Assembly (NCBI RefSeq): GCF_900109035.1
Contig: NZ_FNYD01000008.1
Span: 124,001-188,000, forward strand
Length of the DNA stretch: 64,000 bases
From: Cribrihabitans marinus
GTDB lineage: Bacteria > Pseudomonadota > Alphaproteobacteria > Rhodobacterales > Rhodobacteraceae
Direction of reading: 5' to 3'
Shown piece by piece: positions 9,936 to 18,763 of this stretch. A program made the position numbers and the translations under genes. Below the pieces are notes generated by a model. It saw only the letters and a program-made list of their open reading frames with translations, did not search any database and was not told where the DNA came from. Numbering within the stretch: position 1 is the stretch's first letter; each line of letters opens with the position of its first letter.

Positions 9936-9952
9936 GATTGTTACCTCGGTTG

Positions 9953-9981
9953 TGAACCGGCCGCCAGTTTCCTGCGTATAG
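9953..9981 (+). promoter_or_regulatory. Candidate ECF (RpoE-type) promoter of rpoH2
   Basis: TGAACC at 9953-9958 and GTATAG at 9976-9981 are separated by 17 nt and lie 59 nt before the rpoH2 ATG. The -35-like element has the GAAC core of ECF sigma promoters. In Rhodobacter sphaeroides rpoHII is controlled by RpoE-ChrR, so such a promoter is expected here. The match is by eye and the -10 element is weak evidence. Confidence 0.35.
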
Positions 9982-10039
9982 ACCACAAATGCGCAAAGAC
10001 AAGCCCGGCGGTCAGCCCGGGCGTTCAGGGAGAAACGCA

Positions 10040-10918
10040 ATGGCACTCGATTATTCCTATGACACGACAATGTCGCGCCAGGCGATGAAGGCCGAGCTTC
10101 TGGATGCGGAGACCGAGCTGAAGCTGGCCTATGCCTGGAGGGATCAGCGCGACGAGAAGGCGCTGCACCGGCTGATCACCGCCTATATGCGCCTTGCGAT
10201 CTCGATGGCGGCCAAGTTCAAGCGCTATGGCGCGCCGATGAACGACCTGATCCAGGAGGCGGGACTGGGCCTGATGAAGGCCGCCGACAAGTTCGACCCC
10301 GACCGCGGCGTGCGATTCTCGACCTATGCGGTTTGGTGGATCAAGGCCAGCATCCAGGATTACGTGATGCGCAACTGGTCGATGGTGCGCACCGGCTCGA
10401 CCTCGTCGCAGAAATCTCTGTTCTTCAACATGCGCCGGGTGCAGGCCAAACTGGAACGCGAGGCCGCAGCCGAGGGCATGGCGCTGGACCGCCACCAGCT
10501 GCACCAGATGATCGCTTCCGAGATCGGCGTGCCGCTGCGCGATGTCGAGATGATGGAAGGCCGCCTTTCGGGCTCCGATTTCTCGTTGAACGCGGTGCAG
10601 AGCGCGGACGAAGAGGGGCGCGAATGGATCGACGTGCTCGAGGATGACAGCGAACAGGCCGCCGAGACCGTCGAATCCCGCCACGACAATGCCCAGCTGC
10701 GCGACTGGCTGATCGAGGCGATGCAGACCCTCAACGAGCGCGAACGCTTCATCGTGCGCGAGCGCAAGCTGCGCGACCAGCCGCGCACGCTGGAAAGTCT
10801 CGGCCAGGAACTGGGCCTGAGCAAGGAGCGTGTGCGCCAGCTTGAGGCGGCGGCGTTCGGAAAGATGCGCAAAAAGCTTGAAGCCTGCTCGCGCGAGGTG
10901 CAGAATTTCCTGGCATGA
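10040..10918 (+). CDS. rpoH2: RNA polymerase sigma-32 factor, RpoHII type
   Basis: 292 residues from ATG 10040 with AGGGAG upstream. Sigma region 2 is clear (LITAYMRLAISMAAKFKRYG, then DLIQEAGLGLMKAADKFDP, then FSTYAVWWIKASIQDYVMRN), as is the RpoH box SSQKSLFFNMRR, and region 4 ends with LGLSKERVRQLEAAAFGKMR. The N-terminus MALDYSYDTTMSRQAMKAEL fits the second alphaproteobacterial RpoH (RpoHII), linked in Rhodobacter to singlet-oxygen and oxidative stress, better than the classical heat-shock RpoHI. The stop overlaps the start of the ChaN-like gene (ATGA), so they are coupled. Confidence 0.93.
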   Translation: MALDYSYDTTMSRQAMKAELLDAETELKLAYAWRDQRDEKALHRLITAYMRLAISMAAKFKRYGAPMNDLIQEAGLGLMKAADKFDPDRGVRFSTYAVWWIKASIQDYVMRNWSMVRTGSTSSQKSLFFNMRRVQAKLEREAAAEGMALDRHQLHQMIASEIGVPLRDVEMMEGRLSGSDFSLNAVQSADEEGREWIDVLEDDSEQAAETVESRHDNAQLRDWLIEAMQTLNERERFIVRERKLRDQPRTLESLGQELGLSKERVRQLEAAAFGKMRKKLEACSREVQNFLA

Positions 10919-11739
10919 GACGTTCCATTCCATTGGTCGTGGCCGTTCTGTGCAGCGCAACCCTGGCGCTGCATGCCGCGGCCGATGAGCCCGCTCTGCC
11001 GGATGAGGTTCTGGCGGGGATGGAAGCGGCCGATGTGATCCTCCTGGGCGAGGTGCATGACAACCCGCATCACCACAAGATGCAGGCCGCGGCGGTTGCG
11101 GCGCTGTCGCCCAGGGCCGTGGTCTGGGAAATGCTGACCGAGGAGGCCGCAACGCGGGTCAACCGCAAGCTGATCTCCGAGCCCAAGAAGATGGCAAAGA
11201 TGCTGCGCTGGCCCGAACTCGGCTGGCCGCCGCTTGCACTTTACCTCCCAATTTTCGAGGCGTCGCCGGATGCGCCGCTCTATGGCGCGCTGGTCCCGCG
11301 TGAGGCCGCGCGCGCGGCGATGAAGGCCGGCCCGGCCAGTGCGCTGGGTGCCGATGCGGCGCGGTTTGGGCTGACCATCCCTTTGCCACCTGAGGAACAG
11401 GCGGCCCGCGAAGCGGATCAGCAGAGCGCCCATTGCAACGCCCTGCCGCCCGAGATCCTGCCGCAGATCGTCCAGATGCAGCGTCTGCGCGACGCGGTGC
11501 TGACCCGCGCCATTCTGCGCGCGGTGGAGGAGCAGGGCACGCCCGTCGTGGTGATCACCGGCAACGGCCACGCCCGCAAGGATCGCGGGATTCCCACTTT
11601 CCTTGCGCGCATGGCGCCCAATCTGCGGGTTTTCGCGTTGGGCCTGTCCGAAACCGGCGCCACCATTTCTGGCGAATTCGATGCGGTGCTCAATGCGCCG
11701 GCCCCCGAGCGCGAGAACCCCTGCGCGGCGTTCGGCTGA
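10915..11739 (+). CDS. ChaN family (haem-binding-uptake, Tiki superfamily) exported protein
   Basis: 274 residues. A signal peptide (MRRSIPLVVAVLCSATLALHAAA) is followed by the ChaN domain: VILLGEVHDNPHHHKMQ near residues 41-57, PRAVVWEMLTEEA, and GNGHARKDRGIP near the C-terminus. ChaN of Campylobacter binds two cofacial haems; the fold belongs to the TraB/Tiki group. The start overlaps the rpoH2 stop by 4 nt, so it is likely made with this sigma factor. That could link haem handling to oxidative stress; this is inference. Confidence 0.85.
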   Translation: MRRSIPLVVAVLCSATLALHAAADEPALPDEVLAGMEAADVILLGEVHDNPHHHKMQAAAVAALSPRAVVWEMLTEEAATRVNRKLISEPKKMAKMLRWPELGWPPLALYLPIFEASPDAPLYGALVPREAARAAMKAGPASALGADAARFGLTIPLPPEEQAAREADQQSAHCNALPPEILPQIVQMQRLRDAVLTRAILRAVEEQGTPVVVITGNGHARKDRGIPTFLARMAPNLRVFALGLSETGATISGEFDAVLNAPAPERENPCAAFG

Positions 11740-11836
11740 ACGCGGTCGCACCCGGCCCATCCCGCAATCGGCTCTGGCAGAACCTTGCCGGCTTGCATAA
11801 TGTTCGGCCAGTCCGCGACGTTCCGAAAGGCTTGCC

Positions 11837-13033
11837 ATGCTGGCGTCCAAACGCATCCTGCTGATCATCGGCGGTGGAATCGCCGCCTACAAGGCGCTGG
11901 ACCTGATCCGGCGGCTGCGCGAGCGCGGCGCGGCGGTGACGCCGGTGCTGACCGCGGCGGGCGCGGAATTTGTCACTCCGCTTTCGGTCTCTGCGCTGGC
12001 GGGAACCAAGGTCTATCGCGACCTGTTCGACCTGACGGACGAGGCAGAGATGGGCCATATCCAGCTCTCGCGCGTGGCCGACCTGGTGGTGGTGGCGCCG
12101 GCGACGGCGGATCTGATGGGCAAGATGGCGGGCGGGCTGGCAAACGACCTGGCCTCGACCCTGCTGATGGCGACCGATACGCCGGTCCTGCTGGCGCCGG
12201 CGATGAACGTGCGAATGTGGCAGCATCCCGCGACCCAGCGCAACCTGGCGCAGCTGAAGGCCGATGGACTGCGCGTGACCGGACCCAATGACGGCGACAT
12301 GGCCTGCGGCGAGTTCGGGCCGGGGCGCATGGCCGAACCGCTGGAGATCGTCGCCGCCATCGAGGCTGCGCTGGGCGACGGGCCGCTGGCGGGCCGCCGG
12401 GTCCTGGTGACATCCGGCCCCACGCATGAGCCGATCGACCCGGTGCGCTATATCGCCAACCGCTCCTCGGGCGCGCAGGGAACCGCCGTGGCGCGGGCCC
12501 TTGCAGCGCTGGGTGCGCAGGTGGTGTTCATCACCGGACCGGCCGAGGTGCCGCCGCCCGACGGGGTCGAACTGGTGCGCGTGGAGTCCGCCGCGCAGAT
12601 GGCCGCCGCGGTGCAGGAGGCGCTGCCCGCCGATGCCGGGGTCTTTGCCGCGGCGGTGGCCGACTGGCGCGTGGCCAGCGCCTCGGACCGCAAGCTGAAA
12701 AAGACCCGCGACGGGATGCCGGCGCTGGAATTCGCCGAGAACCCCGACATCCTGAAGAGTGTGGCGCAGATGGACGCGGGCCGACCGCGACTGGTGGTCG
12801 GGTTCGCCGCCGAGACCGATGACGTCATCGCCCATGCCACCGCCAAGCGTGCGCGCAAGGGGTGCGACTGGATCTTGGCCAATGACGTGAGCCCGGACAC
12901 CGGCATCATGGGCGGGTCCGAGAATGCGGTGACGCTAATCACCGACAAGGGGCCGGAGACATGGCCGCGCATGGGCAAGGATGCGGTGGCCGCGCGCCTG
13001 GCCGACCGGATCGCGGCGGCGTTGGCGGAGTGA
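11837..13033 (+). CDS. coaBC: Bifunctional phosphopantothenoylcysteine decarboxylase/phosphopantothenate-cysteine ligase CoaBC
   Basis: 398 residues, full length. CoaBC carries out two steps of coenzyme A synthesis. The N-terminal flavin-dependent decarboxylase shows GGGIAAYKALDLIRRLRERG, the active-site segment PAMNVRMWQHPATQRN and ACGEFGPGRMAEP. The C-terminal synthetase shows TSGPTHEPIDPVRYIANRSS, AAVADWRV and the lysine-rich KLKKTRDG. The dut gene follows 54 bp downstream, as in many bacteria (coaBC-dut), with one copy of a dispersed repeat between them. Confidence 0.97.
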   Translation: MLASKRILLIIGGGIAAYKALDLIRRLRERGAAVTPVLTAAGAEFVTPLSVSALAGTKVYRDLFDLTDEAEMGHIQLSRVADLVVVAPATADLMGKMAGGLANDLASTLLMATDTPVLLAPAMNVRMWQHPATQRNLAQLKADGLRVTGPNDGDMACGEFGPGRMAEPLEIVAAIEAALGDGPLAGRRVLVTSGPTHEPIDPVRYIANRSSGAQGTAVARALAALGAQVVFITGPAEVPPPDGVELVRVESAAQMAAAVQEALPADAGVFAAAVADWRVASASDRKLKKTRDGMPALEFAENPDILKSVAQMDAGRPRLVVGFAAETDDVIAHATAKRARKGCDWILANDVSPDTGIMGGSENAVTLITDKGPETWPRMGKDAVAARLADRIAAALAE

Positions 13034-13040
13034 TCTGTCC

Positions 13041-13073
13041 GCCTCCGGCGGGAGTATTTGGAAAAAGATGAAG
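13041..13073 (+). repeat. Dispersed intergenic repeat, copy 1
   Basis: A 33-bp copy of a sequence with a small stem (CTCC-GGCG-GGAG) followed by TATTTGGAAAAAGATGAAG. It begins 8 bp after the coaBC stop and ends 14 bp before the dut ATG. Similar copies lie at 16638, 26071 and 36333 (the last inverted), always next to gene ends. Confidence 0.7.
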
Positions 13074-13087
13074 ACAAGGAAGTGTGC

Positions 13088-13543
13088 ATGGTGACCATCC
13101 GGGTGATCCGCGAGGCGGGTGCGGACCCGTCTGTGCCTCTGCCGTCCTATGAGAGCGCGGGGGCCGCGGGGGCGGATGTGCGTGCCTCGTTTCCCGACCG
13201 CGGCGCGATCATGCTGGAGCCGGGCGCGCGGGCGCTGGTGCCCACCGGGCTGCGGGTGGAGATACCCGAGGGTCACGAGATCCAGGTGCGGCCGCGCTCG
13301 GGCCTGGCGTTGAAATACGGCATCACGCTGGTCAACACGCCGGGCACGATCGACAGCGATTATCGCGGGCCGCTGGGGGTGATCGTGCTGAATGCCGGGC
13401 ACGAATCCTTCGAGATTTCCCATGGCGACCGGATCGCGCAGCTGGTCGTGGCGCCGGTAGTCCGCGCGGCGTTCGAAGAGACCTCCGAATTGGACGGGAC
13501 GACGCGCGGCAGCGACGGGTTCGGATCGACGGGGCGCGGCTGA
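13088..13543 (+). CDS. dut: dUTP diphosphatase
   Basis: 151 residues from ATG 13088, behind AAGGAAG. Dut hydrolyses dUTP to dUMP and so prevents uracil incorporation. Trimeric dUTPase motifs are in order: motif 1 [11 protein letters not shown], motif 2 RPRSGLALK, motif 3 [20 protein letters not shown], motif 4 [12 protein letters not shown] and the C-terminal motif 5 [12 protein letters not shown]. An ATG ten codons upstream lies inside the dispersed repeat and is unlikely to be used. The stop overlaps the next gene as TGATG. Confidence 0.97.
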   Translation: MVTIRVIREAGADPSVPLPSYESAGAAGADVRASFPDRGAIMLEPGARALVPTGLRVEIPEGHEIQVRPRSGLALKYGITLVNTPGTIDSDYRGPLGVIVLNAGHESFEISHGDRIAQLVVAPVVRAAFEETSELDGTTRGSDGFGSTGRG

Positions 13544-14592
13544 TGGGGCTGGTTCTGGCCGTGGCAGCGGCGCTGTGGGGCGCCGGCTGGGCGCTGGGCG
13601 TCCCGCCGAAATCCCGGCTGACAGTCCTGGCGGGCCTGTTCCTGCTGGTGCTTGCGCTCCAACTGGTGTTGCCGGCGGGGCATCCTCTGCGAACCGCAAC
13701 CGGCGGCAGCCCCGCGCCCTGGCTGCTGCTGGCGGGATTTGCCGTCCTGGCGTTGCTCTATGGCCGCTGGGTGGCGGGGCTGCGAGCACGCGCGGACGCA
13801 TCCGGACCGAAGCCTGATGCGCCCACGGGTAGCTTCTCGGAGGTCGAGCTGGACCGCTATGCCCGCCATATCGTCCTGCGCGAGCTGGGCGGGCCGGGCC
13901 AGAAGCGGCTGAAGCAGGCGCGGGTGCTGGTGATCGGCGCCGGGGGCCTGGGCGCACCGGCGCTGCAATACCTCGCTGCCGCCGGGGTCGGCACCATTGG
14001 CGTGATCGACGACGACGTGGTCGAGAACGCGAACCTGCAACGGCAGGTCATCCATGACGACGCCGATATCGGCATGCCCAAAGTGTTCTCGGCGCAGCGC
14101 GCGATGGAGGCGCAGAACCCGCATGTTGCCGTGCGGCCCTATCACCGCCGCCTGACGCCCGAGATCGCCGCCGATCTGTTTGCCGACTATGACTTCGTGC
14201 TGGACGGGAGCGACAATTTCGCCACGCGCTACCTGGCCAACCGGGTTGCGGTGGCGCAGGGCAAACCGCTGATCTCGGGCGCGTTGACCCAGTGGGAGGG
14301 GCAGGTGAGCGTGTTCGATCCGGCGCATTCCGGGCCCTGCTACCAGTGCATCTTTCCCGAGGCCCCGGACGAGGCGCTGGCGCCGGCCTGCAGCGTGGCC
14401 GGCGTGGCCGGGCCGTTGCCCGGCGTCGTCGGGGCGATGATGGCGATGGAGGCAGTCAAGGTGATCACCGGCGCGGGCACGGCGCTCAGGGGCGCGTTGC
14501 TGATCTATGACGGTCTTTACGGCGAGACGCGCCGCATCGGGCTGAAACGGCGCGCCGACTGCCCGGTTTGCGGGAACAACGACAAAGGCTGA
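13543..14592 (+). CDS. HesA/MoeB/ThiF family adenylyltransferase with N-terminal membrane segments
   Basis: 349 residues. Residues from about 90 onward are a MoeB-type E1-like enzyme: YARHIVLRELGGPGQKRL, nucleotide motif VLVIGAGGLGAPALQYLAAA, DDDVVENANLQRQV, the zinc pairs CYQC and CPVC, and ACSVAGVAGPLPGVVGA. MoeB adenylates the C-terminus of the MoaD molybdopterin-synthase subunit. The first 80 residues hold two or three hydrophobic segments (for example LTVLAGLFLLVLALQLVL), which typical MoeB lacks, so the protein is probably membrane-anchored. The ATG overlaps the dut stop by 1 nt. MoeB versus ThiF-like sulfur-transfer partner cannot be separated here. Confidence 0.87.
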   Translation: MGLVLAVAAALWGAGWALGVPPKSRLTVLAGLFLLVLALQLVLPAGHPLRTATGGSPAPWLLLAGFAVLALLYGRWVAGLRARADASGPKPDAPTGSFSEVELDRYARHIVLRELGGPGQKRLKQARVLVIGAGGLGAPALQYLAAAGVGTIGVIDDDVVENANLQRQVIHDDADIGMPKVFSAQRAMEAQNPHVAVRPYHRRLTPEIAADLFADYDFVLDGSDNFATRYLANRVAVAQGKPLISGALTQWEGQVSVFDPAHSGPCYQCIFPEAPDEALAPACSVAGVAGPLPGVVGAMMAMEAVKVITGAGTALRGALLIYDGLYGETRRIGLKRRADCPVCGNNDKG

Positions 14593-14596
14593 AGTG

Positions 14597-16612
14597 ATGA
14601 GCAATCCGATCCTGTCCGACTGGACCACACCGTTCCGCATGGCCCCGTTCGACGCCATTTCCGACGACGATTTCGCCCCGGCGCTGGACTTGGCGCTGGC
14701 CGCGCATCGCGCCGAGATCGACGCCATCGCGGGCGACCCCGCGGCACCGGACTTCGCCAACACCGTCGAGGCGCTGGAGGCCGAGGGCGCGGATCTGGAC
14801 AAGGTGCTTTCGGTGTTCTTCACCCTGGCCGGCGCCGACAGCAACCCGGTGCGCGAGGAATTGCAGCGGGAGTTCGCACCGAAACTTGCCGCGCATTTCT
14901 CCGAGATTTCCGCGAACAAGGCCCTGTTCGCCCGGGTTGCGGAGCTGTGGGCGCGGCGCGATACGCTGGATCTGAGCGACGAGCAGGCGCGGGTGCTGAT
15001 GCTGTCCCATCGCGGATTCGTCCGGGCCGGCGCGGCGCTGGAAGGCCCCGCCGAGGCGCGGATGAAGGAGATCAAGTCGCGGCTGGCCACGCTGGGGACG
15101 CAATTCACCCAGAACCTGCTGGCGGATGAACGTGGCTGGTCACTTGCCCTGGACGAGGACGACCTGGAGGGGCTGCCGGATTTCGTCATCGATGCCGCGC
15201 GTGCGGCGGGCCGGGAGAAGGGCGCTGCGGGGCCGGTGGTGACGCTCTCGCGCTCGCTGATCGTGCCGTTCCTGCAATTCTCGCCACGCCGCGACCTGCG
15301 ACAGCGGGCCTACCTGGCCTGGGCCGCGCGCGGGGCCAATTGCGGCGCGACCGACAACCGGGCCATCGCGGCCGAGATCCTCGCCCTGCGCGAGGAGCGG
15401 GCAAAGCTGCTGGGTTACGACGATTTCGCGACCTACAAGCTGGAAACCGAGATGGCGCGCAGCCCCGACCGGGTCCGGGAGTTGCTGATGCAGGTCTGGG
15501 AGCCTGCGAAGGCGCGGGCCGAGGCGGATGCCGAGGTGCTGACGCGGATGATGCAGGCCGACGGAGTGAACGGCCCGCTTGAGCCGTGGGACTGGCACCA
15601 CTACGCCGAGAAACGGCGCCGGGCCGAGCATGATCTGGAGGAGGCGGCGCTCAAGCCCTATCTGCAGCTCGACCGGATGATCGAGGCGGCTTTTGCCTGC
15701 GCGCATCGCCTGTTCGGGCTGGAGTTCCGGCCGCTGGACGTCCCGCTCTATCATCCCGACTGCCGCGCCTGGGAGGTGACGCGCGGGGACCGCCACGTGG
15801 CGGTTTTCGTCGGCGATTATTTCGCGCGCGGGTCGAAACGCTCGGGCGCGTGGTGTTCGGCGATGCGGCAGCAGGCGAAGTTCCCCGAGGAGCAGGCGCC
15901 GGTCGTCATCAACGTGTGCAACTTCGCCAAGGGCGATCCGGCGCTTTTGTCCTGGGACGATGCACGCACGCTGTTCCATGAATTCGGCCATGCGCTGCAC
16001 CAGATGCTGTCGGATGTGACCTATGAAAGCATCAGCGGCACCTCGGTGGCGCGCGATTTCGTGGAACTGCCCAGCCAGCTCTACGAGCATTGGCTGGAGG
16101 TGCCCGGGGTGCTGGCCGAGTTTGCCACCCATGCCGAGACCGGCGAGGCGATGCCGCAGGATATGCTGGACCGCCTGCTTGCGGCGGCGAATTTCGACAT
16201 GGGTTTCCAGACGGTGGAATATGTCGCCTCGGCGCTTGTCGATCTGGAATTTCACGACGGCCCGGCGCCGGCCGATCCGATGGCGAAACAGGCCGAGGTG
16301 CTGGCCGGGATCGGCCTGCCCCACGCCATCGGGATGCGCCACGCGACGCCGCATTTCGCGCATGTCTTTGCCGGCGACGGCTATTCCTCGGGCTATTACA
16401 GCTACATGTGGTCCGAAGTGATGGATGCCGACGCCTTTGCCGCCTTCGAGGAGGCGGGCGGGGCCTTCGATGCCGGGCGCGCGGCGGCGCTGGAGCGCCA
16501 CATCCTGTCGACCGGCGGCTCAAAGGAGCCCGAGGAGCTTTACGTGGCGTTCCGGGGGCGGCTGCCCGAGGTCCGCGCGCTGCTCAGGGGGCGGGGGCTG
16601 GCGGCGGGCTGA
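14597..16612 (+). CDS. M3 family oligopeptidase (Dcp/OpdA type)
   Basis: 671 residues from ATG 14597; a GTG one codon earlier is also possible. The zinc motif HEFGHALHQ lies near residue 461, preceded by LLSWDDARTLF. The length, the N-terminal NPILSDWTTPFRMAPFDAI and the C-terminal GDGYSSGYYSYMWSEVMDADAF match peptidyl-dipeptidase Dcp or oligopeptidase A, which degrade short peptides, including cleaved signal peptides, in the cytoplasm. No signal peptide is present. It follows the MoeB-like gene by 4 nt and converges on the hydroxyacid dehydrogenase gene. Confidence 0.94.
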   Translation: MSNPILSDWTTPFRMAPFDAISDDDFAPALDLALAAHRAEIDAIAGDPAAPDFANTVEALEAEGADLDKVLSVFFTLAGADSNPVREELQREFAPKLAAHFSEISANKALFARVAELWARRDTLDLSDEQARVLMLSHRGFVRAGAALEGPAEARMKEIKSRLATLGTQFTQNLLADERGWSLALDEDDLEGLPDFVIDAARAAGREKGAAGPVVTLSRSLIVPFLQFSPRRDLRQRAYLAWAARGANCGATDNRAIAAEILALREERAKLLGYDDFATYKLETEMARSPDRVRELLMQVWEPAKARAEADAEVLTRMMQADGVNGPLEPWDWHHYAEKRRRAEHDLEEAALKPYLQLDRMIEAAFACAHRLFGLEFRPLDVPLYHPDCRAWEVTRGDRHVAVFVGDYFARGSKRSGAWCSAMRQQAKFPEEQAPVVINVCNFAKGDPALLSWDDARTLFHEFGHALHQMLSDVTYESISGTSVARDFVELPSQLYEHWLEVPGVLAEFATHAETGEAMPQDMLDRLLAAANFDMGFQTVEYVASALVDLEFHDGPAPADPMAKQAEVLAGIGLPHAIGMRHATPHFAHVFAGDGYSSGYYSYMWSEVMDADAFAAFEEAGGAFDAGRAAALERHILSTGGSKEPEELYVAFRGRLPEVRALLRGRGLAAG

Positions 16613-16637
16613 ACGCGGGGATGCGCCTGCGGCGCAG

Positions 16638-16669
16638 GCCTCCGGCGGGAGTATTTTTCAAAAGATGAA
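16638..16669 (+). repeat. Dispersed intergenic repeat, copy 2, with terminator-like hairpins
   Basis: Between convergent genes. The hairpin GCCTGC-GGC-GCAGGC (16625-16639) is directly followed by a second small stem CTCC-GGCG-GGAG and TATTTTT, then AAAAGATGAA. This copy looks most like a Rho-independent terminator for the upstream peptidase gene. It shares its core with copies at 13041, 26071 and 36333. Confidence 0.6.
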
Positions 16670-16675
16670 AATGGC

Positions 16676-17608
16676 TCAGTAGCCCAGATCGCGGTCGACG
16701 AGATGCACAAACCCATCGCCGGTCTCGCCGCGGCGAATGTTCTCGACGATGACCTGCGCGGCGGTTTCGGGACGGGTTTCCGAAGCGATATGCGGGGTCA
16801 CGGTGACCTGCGGGTGCGCCCAGTAGGGATGCTCGGGCGGCAGCGGTTCGGTCCGGAACACGTCCAGCGTGGCATGGGCCACCTGGCCGCTGTTCAGGGC
16901 TGCCAGAAGGGCCGCGTCGTCGATCAGGGCACCGCGGCCCGGGTTGAGGATGCGCGCGCCGCGCGGCAGCAGGGCCAGGCTGTGGGCGTCGAGCGTGTTT
17001 TCGGTGGCCGGCGTGTCGGGCAGTAGCAGAACCAGGATTTCGGCGGTCGACAGCGCGCGCTCCAGCCCCTGGGGGCCGTGCAGGCAGGTGACGCCGTCGA
17101 TCTCGCGGGGCGAGCGGCTCCAGCCGCTGACGTCGAAGTTGAGCCGGGCCAGCGTGCTGGCGGCCGCTGCACCCAGCGCGCCCAGCCCCAGCACGGTGAC
17201 GCGGCGGCCGCGCGCCAGCGGCGGCACGTCCTGCCGCCATTGACCGTCCAGCCCGCGGATATGGGCATCCATCCCCAAATGGTAGCGCAGCACATGGCCG
17301 GTGACCCATTCTGTCATGCCCTCGGTCAGCCCGGTATCGACCATGCGCGCCAGCGGAACGGTCAGTGTCGGGTTGGGCACGATGGTCTCGACCCCGGCCC
17401 ACAGGCTGAGCACCGCCTTGAGCCGGGTGAACGGAGTGAAATCCCACAGCCCGCCATTGGGCGCGTAGACCACATAATCGACCTCGTCCGGCGGCAGATC
17501 GGTGTCCAGCGCCGCCGCGACGCCGGCCTCTTCGAGACCGCGGGACAGGAGCGGGCGATAGACCGGCCACAGCGCCGGGCGGGCGGAGAACAGGATGTTG
17601 GCGGTCAT
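16676..17608 (-). CDS. 2-hydroxyacid dehydrogenase (glyoxylate/hydroxypyruvate reductase A type)
   Basis: 310 residues, the size of GhrA. The NAD(P) Rossmann motif is VLGLGALGAAAASTLARL near residues 140-157. Catalytic elements are the Arg in the NPGRGALIDD region, the Glu in FRTEPLPPEHPYW and the His in VTPHIASETRP. GhrA reduces glyoxylate and hydroxypyruvate; the exact substrate here is not decided by sequence. It starts 6 bp after rodA ends, on the same strand, so it probably ends the rod-shape operon, although no functional link to cell shape is known. Confidence 0.88.
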   Translation of the reverse strand: MTANILFSARPALWPVYRPLLSRGLEEAGVAAALDTDLPPDEVDYVVYAPNGGLWDFTPFTRLKAVLSLWAGVETIVPNPTLTVPLARMVDTGLTEGMTEWVTGHVLRYHLGMDAHIRGLDGQWRQDVPPLARGRRVTVLGLGALGAAAASTLARLNFDVSGWSRSPREIDGVTCLHGPQGLERALSTAEILVLLLPDTPATENTLDAHSLALLPRGARILNPGRGALIDDAALLAALNSGQVAHATLDVFRTEPLPPEHPYWAHPQVTVTPHIASETRPETAAQVIVENIRRGETGDGFVHLVDRDLGY

Positions 17609-17614
17609 GGCACC

Positions 17615-18763
17615 TCAGACGCGGTGGCGGGGGCGGTGAATATGGGCGCTGTGGACGATTCCGAAAGCGGCCATCAGCACCAGCATGGCCGAGCCGCCAT
17701 AGCTGACCATCGGCAGCGGCACGCCGACGACGGGGGCCAAGCCCATCACCATCGACATGTTGACCGCGAAGAACAGGAAGAAGTTGATGCCGATGCCCAG
17801 CGTGACCAGTGACGAGAACCGGTCGCGCGTGGCCAGCGCTGTGGCGATGCAGAACAACAGGATCAGCGAATAGAGCAGCAGCAGCGAGAAGCCACCGATG
17901 AAGCCGAACTCCTCGGCCAGGGTGGTGAAGATGAAATCGGTGTGTTTCTCGGGCAGGAAGTTGAGCCGCGATTGCGTGCCCTGCATGAATCCGCGCCCCG
18001 ACCAGCCGCCCGATCCCAGCGCGATCTTGGACTGGGTAATGTGATAGCCCGCCCCCAGCGGATCGGTGGAGGGGTCGAGGAACGTGTCGATGCGCCGGTA
18101 TTGGTAGTCCTTGAGCATCTGCCAGTCGGTGCCGCGGCTCTTGAACACCGCAACGATCACGCCCACGCCCGAGGCGATCACGGCGGCAAAATAGGCCCAG
18201 TGTACGCCTGCCAGGAACATCAGCCCGCCCCCCGCAGCGAGAAGAAGGATCGCGGTGCCGAGGTCGGGCTGTTTGAGCACCATGAAGGTGGGCAAAAGGA
18301 TCATCATCACCGGGATCAGGACCCAGATCGGGCGCGAGGTCTTCTGCCCGGGGAGCCAGTCGTAATAGGCCGCCAGCAGCATCACCATCGTGATCTTCAT
18401 CAATTCGGAGGGTTGCAGCCGCATGAAGCCCAGGTCGATCCAGCGCTGCGCCCCCATGCCCACGGTGCCGAACAGTTCGACCGCCAGCAGCAGGAGGATC
18501 GAGATGCAATAGGCCACCACCGCCATGTTGCGCCAGAACCAGATCGGCACCAGCGCCACGGCGGTCATCACCGCAAGTCCCAGCGCGAACCGCTTCATCT
18601 GCGGTTCGGCCCAGGGCGAGTAGGATCCGCCGGCCACCGAGTAGAGCATCAGGAACCCCACCCCCGCCACGCTGGCCAGAAGCAGGGTCAGCGGCCAGTT
18701 CATGTAGAGGATCTTGCGCAGGCCGGTGGGCGTGGATTTGACGTTATATTCGAGATAACTCAT
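17615..18763 (-). CDS. rodA: Rod shape-determining protein RodA (SEDS peptidoglycan glycosyltransferase)
   Basis: 382 residues with about ten membrane helices. RodA polymerises lipid II into glycan strands for side-wall growth, paired with PBP2. SEDS motifs are visible: FLPEKHTDFIFTTLAEEFGF, the catalytic-region RLQPSELMKI, KQPDLGTAILLLAAG, and the C-terminal GVPLPMVSYGGSAMLVLMAAFG. The ATG overlaps the mrdA stop (ATGA at 18760-18763). Fourth partner of the mre/mrd operon. Confidence 0.97.
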   Translation of the reverse strand: MSYLEYNVKSTPTGLRKILYMNWPLTLLLASVAGVGFLMLYSVAGGSYSPWAEPQMKRFALGLAVMTAVALVPIWFWRNMAVVAYCISILLLLAVELFGTVGMGAQRWIDLGFMRLQPSELMKITMVMLLAAYYDWLPGQKTSRPIWVLIPVMMILLPTFMVLKQPDLGTAILLLAAGGGLMFLAGVHWAYFAAVIASGVGVIVAVFKSRGTDWQMLKDYQYRRIDTFLDPSTDPLGAGYHITQSKIALGSGGWSGRGFMQGTQSRLNFLPEKHTDFIFTTLAEEFGFIGGFSLLLLYSLILLFCIATALATRDRFSSLVTLGIGINFFLFFAVNMSMVMGLAPVVGVPLPMVSYGGSAMLVLMAAFGIVHSAHIHRPRHRV

